5,304 nt of DNA from Sulfurivirga caldicuralii. GTDB taxonomy: Bacteria > Pseudomonadota > Gammaproteobacteria > Thiomicrospirales > Thiomicrospiraceae. The position numbers were made by a program, and so were the translations under genes. The notes beneath the pieces were generated by a model, which searched no databases, had not been told where the DNA came from, and worked only from the letters and a program-made list of their open reading frames with translations. The stretch is from assembly GCA_015661715.1 (NCBI GenBank), contig DQVN01000144.1, forward strand, positions 1-5,304. The letters run 5' to 3'. Positions within the stretch are counted from its first letter, which is position 1, and the number at the start of each line of letters is the position of its first letter. Below are positions 1-5,304 of this stretch, piece after piece.

Positions 1-1469
1 AATTCGAGCAGCGCTTCCTCCAGCGCACGCAGCGTTTCCACATCCAGGTCGTTGGTCGGTTCATCCAGGAGCAGTACATTGCCGCCGGCGCGCAGCATTT
101 TGGCCAGGTGAACCCGGTTGCGCTCCCCCCCTGATAACTGACTGATGTATTTCTGTTGATCGCTGCCGCGGAAATTAAAACGGCTGACATAGGCGCGAGA
201 GTTGATCTCATGGTTGCCCACCCGAATGATGTCCTGTCCGTCAGCAATCTCTTCCCAGACGGTCTTGTTGGGGTCCAGGGCATCACGGCTTTGGTCCACA
301 TAGGCAAGATTGACCGTTTCACCGATCTCAATGGTGCCGCGGTCGGGCTGCTCCTGGCCGATAATCATGCGGAACAGGGTGGATTTGCCTGCGCCATTGG
401 GGCCGATAATGCCGACGATGGCGCCTGGTGGGACATTGAATGACAGGTCATCTATCAATAGTCGGTTTCCAAAGGCTTTGGTGATGTTTTTGGCTTCAAT
501 CACCTTATTGCCTAAGCGTTCAGCCACCGGAATATAGAGCTCGTTGGTTTCATTGCGTTTTTGCATAGAGCGGTTGGCCAGCTCTTCGAAACGCTGGATA
601 CGCGCTTTGGATTTGGCCTGCCGTCCTTTCGGGTTGCTGCGCACCCACTCAAGCTCCTGTTGCATGGCTTTGATACGGGCCTGTTCTTGTTTGGCTTCCA
701 TCTCCAGGCGCTTTTCTTTCTGCTCCAGCCAACTGGAGTAGTTGCCTTTCCACGGGATACCTTCGCCACGATCCAGCTCCAGGATCCACTCGGCGACATT
801 GTCGAGGAAATAGCGATCATGGGTGATGGCGACCACAGTACCCGGATAGTCATGGAGATAGCGTTCCAGCCAGGCGATGGATTCAGCGTCCAGATGGTTG
901 GTGGGCTCATCCAGCAGCAGCATATCCGGTTGGGCGAGCAGCAGTTTGCACAGGGCCACGCGGCGCTTTTCACCGCCAGACAGTTTGCTCACATCCGCAT
1001 CCCAGGGCGGTAGGCGCAGGGCATCCGCTGCGATTTCCAATTTGCGCTCCAACTCCCAGCCGCCAGTGGCTTCAATTTTGTCCTGGAGTTCGGCCTGTTC
1101 CGCCAGCAGTTTGTCAAAATCGGCATCCGGGTCAGCGAAGGCAGCGGTCACTTCATTAAAACGCGCTAGCAATGCTTTGAGCTCACCCAGTCCCTCTTCC
1201 ACATTGCCGCGCACATCCCTGCTCTCATCCAGTTGCGGCTCCTGTGGCAGATAGCCGATTCTGATCCCTGGCTGCGGTCGAGCTTCCCCTTCAAACTCCT
1301 TGTCCACGCCCGCCATGATGCGCAGCAGCGTGGATTTCCCTGCCCCATTGAGGCCCAGCACGCCAATTTTGGCGCCAGGAAAGAAAGAGAGCGAAATGTC
1401 TTTAAGAATATAGCGGTTGGGCGGCACAACCTTGCTCACCCGGTTCATTGTGTAGATGTACTGTGCCAT
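1..1469 (-). CDS. ettA: Energy-dependent translational throttle protein EttA (ABC-F ATPase), 3' end cut off by the window
   Basis: EttA is a cytoplasmic ABC-F protein with no membrane domain. It binds the ribosomal E site and couples the ATP/ADP ratio to entry into the elongation cycle. Reading the minus strand from ATG at 1469 gives an uninterrupted frame of 489 codons that runs off the left edge; the family is about 555 residues. It begins [13 protein letters not shown], the usual EttA start. Domain 1 has Walker [10 protein letters not shown] (K45), signature LSGGE (163-167) and Walker B LLLLDEP with catalytic E188. A helical arm lies at about 95-140. A charged linker at about 240-320, the region called PtIM, contacts P-site tRNA in the family. 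Domain 2 has Walker [10 protein letters not shown] (K362), LSGGE (445-449) and E470. Both catalytic glutamates carry E. coli numbering, so there are no indels up to there. The visible end, [10 protein letters not shown], matches the family. A GGAG lies 12 bases before the ATG, a rather long spacing. The gene is divergent from glyA. Identity is very secure; other ABC-F members (Uup, YheS, YbiT) lack this N-terminus and linker. Confidence 0.97.
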   Translation of the reverse strand, partial: MAQYIYTMNRVSKVVPPNRYILKDISLSFFPGAKIGVLGLNGAGKSTLLRIMAGVDKEFEGEARPQPGIRIGYLPQEPQLDESRDVRGNVEEGLGELKALLARFNEVTAAFADPDADFDKLLAEQAELQDKIEATGGWELERKLEIAADALRLPPWDADVSKLSGGEKRRVALCKLLLAQPDMLLLDEPTNHLDAESIAWLERYLHDYPGTVVAITHDRYFLDNVAEWILELDRGEGIPWKGNYSSWLEQKEKRLEMEAKQEQARIKAMQQELEWVRSNPKGRQAKSKARIQRFEELANRSMQKRNETNELYIPVAERLGNKVIEAKNITKAFGNRLLIDDLSFNVPPGAIVGIIGPNGAGKSTLFRMIIGQEQPDRGTIEIGETVNLAYVDQSRDALDPNKTVWEEIADGQDIIRVGNHEINSRAYVSRFNFRGSDQQKYISQLSGGERNRVHLAKMLRAGGNVLLLDEPTNDLDVETLRALEEALLE

Positions 1470-1507
1470 GCGTTTTCGTGACTCCGCTGCATGAATAAAT
1501 GTCACTT

Positions 1508-1536
1508 ATTATAAAAAGCTGTTCATGGTCTTGCAG
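1508..1536 (-). promoter_or_regulatory. Predicted sigma70-type promoter of ettA
   Basis: On the minus strand a perfect TATAAT lies at 1513-1508. Seventeen bases upstream is CTGCAA (1536-1531), which matches only three of six positions of TTGACA. The predicted transcript start is near 1501, giving an ettA leader of about 30 bases. The -10 box is strong and the -35 weak. The call rests on sequence match and position only. Confidence 0.5.
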
Positions 1537-1545
1537 GAAATGAGC

Positions 1546-1554
1546 TGATAGAAT
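1546..1554 (+). promoter_or_regulatory. Predicted extended -10 promoter of glyA
   Basis: TGATAGAAT reads as an extended -10 element: TGn followed by TAGAAT at 1549-1554, one mismatch from TATAAT. No good -35 is present at 16-18 bases; TTGCAG at 1531 is only 12 bases away. Extended -10 promoters can work without a consensus -35. The predicted start is near 1560-1562, giving a leader of about 30 bases before the glyA ATG at 1591. No riboswitch-like fold is apparent in this short leader. Confidence 0.4.
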
Positions 1555-1580
1555 AACCGCCTTTCACAAACAGAGAAAAT

Positions 1581-1590
1581 GGAGTCGAGG
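1581..1590 (+). promoter_or_regulatory. Ribosome binding site that decides the glyA start
   Basis: GGAGTCGAGG sits immediately before ATG 1591, with GGAG six bases from that codon. The upstream in-frame ATG at 1579 lies just before this site, so it cannot use it. Its own upstream sequence offers only a poor GAGA. This supports initiation at 1591. Confidence 0.75.
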
Positions 1591-2865
1591 ATGTTTGCAA
1601 AAACCATGACCATTCGCGGGTATGACGATGTCATTGCGGAGGCCATCGAGAAAGAGGCGCGCCGCCAGGAAGAGCATGTGGAGCTGATTGCCTCTGAAAA
1701 CTATACCAGTCCGCGGGTCATGGAAGCGCAGGGTTCCGTTTTCACCAATAAATATGCCGAGGGCTATCCGGGCAAGCGCTACTACGGCGGTTGTGAGTAT
1801 GCGGACATTGTGGAGCAGACGGCTATTGATCGGGCGTGCGAACTCTTTGGTGCAGATTTTGCCAATGTGCAGCCCCACTCCGGATCCCAGGCCAATGCAG
1901 CCGTATTTCTCGCACTGATGAACCCGGGGGACACTTTATTGGGCATGAGCCTGGCCCACGGCGGTCACCTGACCCATGGTGCCAAGGTGAACTTCTCCGG
2001 ACAGGTGTTCAACTCCGTACAGTACGGCATTGATAGTGAGACAGTGCGCATTGACTATGATGAAGTGCGTCGGCTGGCCCGCGAGTCCAGGCCAAAGGTG
2101 ATTGTGGGCGGGTTCTCCGCTTATTCTCAGGTGGTGGACTGGGCCGAATTCCGTAAGATCGCCGATGAGGTGGGCGCTTATCTGATGGTGGATATGGCCC
2201 ATGTGGCCGGTCTGGTGGCGGCAGGGGAGTATCCCTCACCCATTGAACATGCCCATGTGGTGACCACCACCACCCACAAAACCTTGCGGGGGCCGCGTGG
2301 GGGTCTGATCGTGGCCAAGGGATTGGATGAGACGCTGCAAAAGAAAATCAATTCCAAGATTTTCCCAGGTATTCAGGGCGGGCCGTTGGTGCATGTGATC
2401 GCTGCCAAGGCGGTCGCCTTCAAAGAGGCCATGGAGCCTGAGTTCAAAGCGTGGGCCAAGCAGGTTAAGGAGAATGCCAAAGCCATGGCCAGTGTATTTG
2501 TTGAGCGCGGCTATGATGTGGTCTCCGGTGGCACGGAAAATCATCTGTTTTTGGTCAGTTTCATCAATCAGGGGCTGACGGGCAAGCTGGTGGATGAGGC
2601 ATTGGGTGCGGCCAATATAACCGTGAATAAAAACGCGGTGCCCAATGACCCCATGAGTCCTTTCGTGACCAGTGGTATCCGTGTGGGCACGCCTGCTATT
2701 ACCACCCGTGGCTTTAAGGTGGCGGAGTGTGCGCAGTTGGCGCACTGGATGTGTGATATTATCGATACCTGTGATCAGGAAAATGAAAGTTGGGACCGTG
2801 CTGTTGAAGCCGATGTAAAACAGAAGGTTCTGGATCTGTGTGGCCGTTTTCCGGTCTATCGGTAA
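1591..2865 (+). CDS. glyA: Serine hydroxymethyltransferase
   Basis: GlyA is a cytoplasmic PLP enzyme that interconverts serine plus tetrahydrofolate with glycine plus 5,10-methylene-THF, the main source of one-carbon units. The frame could extend to ATG 1579, but start 1591 ([13 protein letters not shown]) has the Shine-Dalgarno site and the usual family N-terminus, giving 424 residues against 417 in E. coli. The family block [10 protein letters not shown] is followed by [25 protein letters not shown] carries D201 and H204, which contact the cofactor ring. [14 protein letters not shown] carries the Schiff-base lysine K230. [12 protein letters not shown] carries the substrate-carboxylate arginine R364. 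All sit one position after their E. coli counterparts. The extra length is mostly in the C-terminal tail before the final FPVYR. The gene has its own predicted promoter and a terminator just downstream, so it can be a single-gene unit, although the neighbouring nrdR-rib genes lie on the same strand. Confidence 0.98.
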   Translation: MFAKTMTIRGYDDVIAEAIEKEARRQEEHVELIASENYTSPRVMEAQGSVFTNKYAEGYPGKRYYGGCEYADIVEQTAIDRACELFGADFANVQPHSGSQANAAVFLALMNPGDTLLGMSLAHGGHLTHGAKVNFSGQVFNSVQYGIDSETVRIDYDEVRRLARESRPKVIVGGFSAYSQVVDWAEFRKIADEVGAYLMVDMAHVAGLVAAGEYPSPIEHAHVVTTTTHKTLRGPRGGLIVAKGLDETLQKKINSKIFPGIQGGPLVHVIAAKAVAFKEAMEPEFKAWAKQVKENAKAMASVFVERGYDVVSGGTENHLFLVSFINQGLTGKLVDEALGAANITVNKNAVPNDPMSPFVTSGIRVGTPAITTRGFKVAECAQLAHWMCDIIDTCDQENESWDRAVEADVKQKVLDLCGRFPVYR

Positions 2866-2889
2866 TGGTTGCCGGATCGGCTACAATAG

Positions 2890-2915
2890 ACGCCCGGCTT
2901 TGACCGGGCGTTTTT
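2890..2915 (+). terminator. Rho-independent terminator after glyA
   Basis: A perfect GC-rich stem, ACGCCCGG (2890-2897) pairing with CCGGGCGT (2904-2911), encloses a six-base loop, CTTTGA. The tract TTTTT at 2911-2915 follows. It lies 24 bases after the glyA stop and 21 bases before the nrdR start. It should end most glyA transcripts. Readthrough or a separate promoter would be needed for nrdR and the rib genes. Confidence 0.88.
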
Positions 2916-2936
2916 GTTGGTGTTCAGGAGCAGTGC

Positions 2937-3419
2937 ATGCGGTGTCCATTTTGTCACGCTGATGATACTAAGGTGATTGATTCTCGCCTGGCGCAGGAGG
3001 GAGCACAGGTGCGCCGCCGCCGTCACTGTCAGGCCTGTGGCGAGCGCTTTACCACCTACGAGGTGGCGGAACTCTCGTTGCCCCGTATCATCAAGCGGGA
3101 TGGCAATCGGGAGCGGTTTGATCCAGAGAAAATTCGTCGTGGGTTGATCAAGGCCTTGGAAAAACGCCCGGTGGAAAGTGAAGCCATTGAGCAGATCATT
3201 CACAACATTACGCAGCGGTTGATGAGCGAGGGTGCCCGCGAGGTGCCTGCCAGCCGGGTTGGCGAGATGGTCATGGAGGCGTTGCGCGAGCTGGATCAGG
3301 TGGCTTATGTGCGCTTTGCTTCCGTCTATCGTTCATTTCAGGACGTGAATGCCTTTCGTGAAGAGATTGAGCGTTTGATGCAGCAGACCGCGGCCAAGGT
3401 GGATAAAAATAAAACATGA
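2937..3419 (+). CDS. nrdR: Transcriptional repressor NrdR of ribonucleotide reductase genes
   Basis: NrdR senses ATP versus dATP and represses ribonucleotide reductase operons by binding paired NrdR boxes. The 160-residue product has the full family layout. An N-terminal zinc ribbon with four cysteines (C3, C6, C31, C34) begins MRCPFC, and the basic RRRRHC stretch at 26-31 belongs to the DNA-binding module. The ATP-cone domain spans about 49-139, starting [15 protein letters not shown] and including [12 protein letters not shown] short charged tail follows. The start is supported by AGGAG at 2926-2930, six bases before the ATG. The stop overlaps the ribD start by four bases (ATGA). Linkage of nrdR to riboflavin genes is common in proteobacteria. 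No NrdR-box-like pair is visible in this window, so its targets lie elsewhere. Confidence 0.97.
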   Translation: MRCPFCHADDTKVIDSRLAQEGAQVRRRRHCQACGERFTTYEVAELSLPRIIKRDGNRERFDPEKIRRGLIKALEKRPVESEAIEQIIHNITQRLMSEGAREVPASRVGEMVMEALRELDQVAYVRFASVYRSFQDVNAFREEIERLMQQTAAKVDKNKT

Positions 3420-4558
3420 GTCTGACCGCAGAGGATGCCCATTTCATGGCGCGGGCGCTGCGTTTGGCGCAGCGGGGACTTTATAGTACACGGCCAAACC
3501 CGGCGGTGGGCTGTGTGCTGGTTAATTCCGGGCGTATCGTCGGTGAAGGGTGGCACAAGAAGGCCGGCGGCCCCCATGCAGAAGTTCTGGCGCTGCGGCA
3601 GGCCGGGGCGCAGGCGCAGGGGGCAACGGCATATGTGACCCTGGAGCCCTGTAGCCACTGGGGCAGGACGCCCCCCTGTGCCCAGTCACTGGTTGATGCA
3701 GGTGTGGCGCGGGTGGTGGTAGCCATGGTGGATCCCAACCCGCAAGTGCAAGGACAGGGTATTGCGTGGTTACGTCGTCATGGTATTCAGGTGGATATAG
3801 GGTTGATGGCCGATGAGGCCAGGCAGCTCAATGCTGGCTTTGTCAAAGCTATGACCGAGGGGTTGCCCTATGTGCGCCTGAAACTGGCCACCAGCTTGGA
3901 TGGTAAGGTGGCCGCGGCCGATGGCAGCAGTCAGTGGATCAGCGCAGAAGCGGCCCGATATCAGGGGCATCTACTCAGGGCCCGCAGCGGTGCCGTGGTG
4001 ACAGGGATTGGCACAGTGTTGGCCGATGATCCGCTATTGAATGTGCGCCTACCGGAAGAAAAGTGTGAAGCACTAGGATTGGATGAAGCCTTGTGTCACC
4101 CTTTGCGCGTGGTGTTGGACAGCCGGTTGAGCATGCCGCAGACGGCAAGCATGCTGCAGTTGCCCGGCACAACGCTGATTGCTACCAGCGAGCAGGCGTT
4201 GACGGAAAATAAAGCGACGGTCAATGCACTGCGCACGCTAGGCGCGGAAGTGGTGGCTTTCTCTCAGCAAAAGGGTGAACCTATTGATTTGCGCTCACTG
4301 CTGCACCATTTGACGACTGAATACGCCGTCCGGGATGTGCTGTTGGAAGCGGGGCCAAGGCTCAGTGGTGCAGCCATGGCGTATGATGTGGTGGATGAGG
4401 TGCACTGGTTTCAGGCGGACTGTGTCCTGGGAGATGAAGGGCTGGATGTGTTGCATCTGCCCGCTGTGCGCACATTGAGTGATAAGCTATGTTGGCAGCG
4501 CATACAGCAACGGCGCGTGGGGCAAGACAGTTGGCACATCCTGCAGCGGAGGCGGTAA
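3416..4558 (+). CDS. ribD: Bifunctional riboflavin biosynthesis deaminase/reductase RibD
   Basis: RibD performs two successive steps of riboflavin synthesis. It deaminates the 2,5-diaminopyrimidine formed by GTP cyclohydrolase II, then reduces the ribosyl side chain with NADPH. The product is 380 residues, close to the family's usual length. The N-terminal deaminase domain (about 1-145) has PHAEVLAL, with zinc ligand H54 and proton-shuttling E56, and [12 protein letters not shown], with zinc ligands C79 and C88. The C-terminal reductase domain (about 150-375) has [35 protein letters not shown] and LLEAGP (E311). All expected catalytic features are present. After VVDEV (near 325) the segment [12 protein letters not shown] departs from the usual APKLLG-type sequence. 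The start codon overlaps nrdR in ATGA. There is only a weak, distant AAGGTGGA upstream, so coupling to nrdR translation is likely. Confidence 0.97.
   Translation: MSLTAEDAHFMARALRLAQRGLYSTRPNPAVGCVLVNSGRIVGEGWHKKAGGPHAEVLALRQAGAQAQGATAYVTLEPCSHWGRTPPCAQSLVDAGVARVVVAMVDPNPQVQGQGIAWLRRHGIQVDIGLMADEARQLNAGFVKAMTEGLPYVRLKLATSLDGKVAAADGSSQWISAEAARYQGHLLRARSGAVVTGIGTVLADDPLLNVRLPEEKCEALGLDEALCHPLRVVLDSRLSMPQTASMLQLPGTTLIATSEQALTENKATVNALRTLGAEVVAFSQQKGEPIDLRSLLHHLTTEYAVRDVLLEAGPRLSGAAMAYDVVDEVHWFQADCVLGDEGLDVLHLPAVRTLSDKLCWQRIQQRRVGQDSWHILQRRR
4548..4552 (+). promoter_or_regulatory. Ribosome binding site that decides the ribE start
   Basis: GGAGG lies five bases before ATG 4558, inside the last codons of ribD. 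It supports the short ribE reading over the in-frame upstream ATG at 4489, which lies well inside ribD and would add 23 residues not seen in the family. Confidence 0.85.
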
Positions 4559-5211
4559 TGTTTACGGGAATTATTCAGGCGGTGGGACATATTGCGCGTA
4601 TCGAGCCGAAGGGTGAAGATTGGCGTTTGACCGTTCATACGGGCGATCTGGAATTGTCGGATGTGCAGTTGGGGGATAGTATTGCCACATCCGGTGTCTG
4701 CCTAACCGCCATTGAGTTGGATGGGCGGCACTTTGTCGCCGATATTTCGGCGGAGACCTTGTCGGTGACCACTTTTGCCACAAAAAAGGCGGGAGATGCG
4801 GTCAATCTGGAGAAGGCTTTGCGTTTGGCGGATCGGTTGGGCGGGCACCTGGTCAGTGGCCATGTGGATGGGGTCGGCCGGGTGGTGGACATCCGCCCGG
4901 AAGGGCGCAGTTGGCGCTACAGCATTGAAGCGCCCGTGGCTTTGGCGCGCTATATTGCCGCAAAGGGTTCCATCACCATTGATGGGATCAGTCTGACAGT
5001 GAATGCGGTCGATGGTGCGCATTTCGATGTCAATATCGTGCCCCATACGCGGGAAAAAACCACTGTGCAATATTGGCAGCAGGGCATGGCGGTTAATCTG
5101 GAGGTGGATCTGGTGGCGCGGTATTTGGAGCGCCTGTTGAGCGCCCCGGTGGAAACAACCGATGATGATGAGCGGTTTAAAATGCTGTTGGCAGATCGAG
5201 GCTTTGTATGA
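4558..5211 (+). CDS. ribE: Riboflavin synthase, alpha subunit
   Basis: Riboflavin synthase dismutates two 6,7-dimethyl-8-ribityllumazine molecules into riboflavin and a pyrimidinedione, acting as a soluble homotrimer. From ATG 4558 the product is 217 residues (E. coli has 213) and begins with the family signature [10 protein letters not shown]. It shows the two tandem lumazine-binding barrels: repeat 1 at about 1-96 with SGVCLT (45-50) and ISAETL; repeat 2 at about 97-195 with [25 protein letters not shown] and IVPHT. The C-terminal trimerisation helix follows ([15 protein letters not shown]), then an acidic DDDER stretch and a tail ending RGFV. The in-frame ATG at 4489 is rejected because the signature start has a GGAGG at good spacing. 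The ATG shares one base with the ribD stop (TAATG), and the stop overlaps the next start. The same gene is called ribC in E. coli. Confidence 0.97.
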   Translation: MFTGIIQAVGHIARIEPKGEDWRLTVHTGDLELSDVQLGDSIATSGVCLTAIELDGRHFVADISAETLSVTTFATKKAGDAVNLEKALRLADRLGGHLVSGHVDGVGRVVDIRPEGRSWRYSIEAPVALARYIAAKGSITIDGISLTVNAVDGAHFDVNIVPHTREKTTVQYWQQGMAVNLEVDLVARYLERLLSAPVETTDDDERFKMLLADRGFV

Positions 5212-5304
5212 TCAGTCCGATTGAAGAGATTATCGAGGATTACCGTCAGGGTAAGATGGTCATCCTGGTGGATGACGAGGATCGCGAGAATGAGGGCGAT
5301 TTGA
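5208..5304 (+). CDS. ribB: 3,4-dihydroxy-2-butanone 4-phosphate synthase (RibB, or the N-terminus of RibBA), 5' end only
   Basis: Only 32 codons lie in the window, starting [15 protein letters not shown] and running into [15 protein letters not shown]. That second block is the hallmark of DHBP synthase, including the acidic loop ([10 protein letters not shown]) that binds magnesium and ribulose 5-phosphate. The enzyme makes the four-carbon unit that condenses with the RibD pathway product to give the lumazine substrate of RibE. ATG 5208 overlaps the ribE stop (ATGA), with GAGG at 5198-5201 six bases upstream. Whether a GTP cyclohydrolase II domain follows, making this RibBA, cannot be seen; in this operon position RibBA is common. 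Confidence 0.9.
   Translation, partial: MISPIEEIIEDYRQGKMVILVDDEDRENEGDL

Noticed and set aside
512..1429. Minus-strand frames at 512-973 and 1166-1429 that look like a broken ABC ATPase in another register
   Set aside because: The true ettA frame reads through both stretches without a stop or frameshift. These are out-of-frame readings of the same DNA.
1465..1480. A PurR-operator-like half site (GCGTTTTCGT) near the ettA start, tempting because glyA is a PurR target in E. coli
   Set aside because: Only one half matches the palindrome. The other half is the ettA start codon region, and it sits far upstream of the glyA promoter.
156..1481. Several plus-strand open frames opposite ettA, including one of 150 codons at 561-1013
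   Set aside because: They are antisense to a complete, fully conserved ettA frame. They show no recognisable motif and have no convincing ribosome binding site.
1531..1554. TTGCAG (1531) as the -35 box for TAGAAT (1549)
   Set aside because: The spacer is only 12 bases, too short for sigma70 recognition. An extended -10 reading is more plausible.
2236..2745. A 169-codon minus-strand frame opposite glyA
   Set aside because: It lies wholly inside glyA and its composition is rich in His, Arg and Gly, as expected for an antisense shadow of a codon-biased gene. It has no family motif.
4489..4557. Upstream in-frame start that would lengthen ribE by 23 residues
   Set aside because: It lies inside ribD, lacks a good ribosome binding site, and precedes the near-invariant MFTGI start of riboflavin synthase.

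Overview
This is a compact housekeeping segment, almost entirely coding, from a proteobacterium. EttA keeps the Escherichia coli residue numbering at both catalytic glutamates (E188, E470). GlyA is of the gamma/beta-proteobacterial type and has its start two residues into the same family alignment. The order glyA-nrdR-ribD-ribE-ribB(A) is a known proteobacterial arrangement. A gammaproteobacterium is the simplest guess. The C-terminal half of RibD resembles alphaproteobacterial-type sequences, so a deep-branching lineage such as Magnetococcia or Zetaproteobacteria is not excluded. The taxonomic call is inference from recall, not from a search.

Layout: positions 1-1469 hold ettA on the minus strand, truncated at the left window edge so that roughly the last 65 codons are missing. 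Positions 1470-1590 are a divergent regulatory region with a perfect TATAAT facing ettA and an extended -10-like element facing glyA. glyA (1591-2865, +) is followed by a strong intrinsic terminator (2890-2915). nrdR (2937-3419), ribD (3416-4558), ribE (4558-5211) and the first 32 codons of ribB or ribBA (5208 to the edge) then follow on the plus strand. Each junction after nrdR overlaps by 4, 1 and 4 bases, so these four genes look like one translationally coupled operon.

How the genes work together: EttA gates the first steps of translation elongation according to energy status. GlyA makes glycine and methylene-THF, feeding purine, thymidylate and methionine synthesis. NrdR represses ribonucleotide reductase genes according to ATP/dATP level. 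RibD, RibE and RibB(A) are riboflavin pathway enzymes: deaminase/reductase, riboflavin synthase and DHBP synthase. The downstream ribH, and often nusB, would be expected just beyond the right edge.

I found no mobile element, CRISPR array, tRNA or rRNA gene, riboswitch, or sign of horizontal transfer. I see no convincing undescribed system. The observations worth checking are modest: promoter architecture, a possible promoter overlapping a terminator, and an atypical RibD C-terminal segment.
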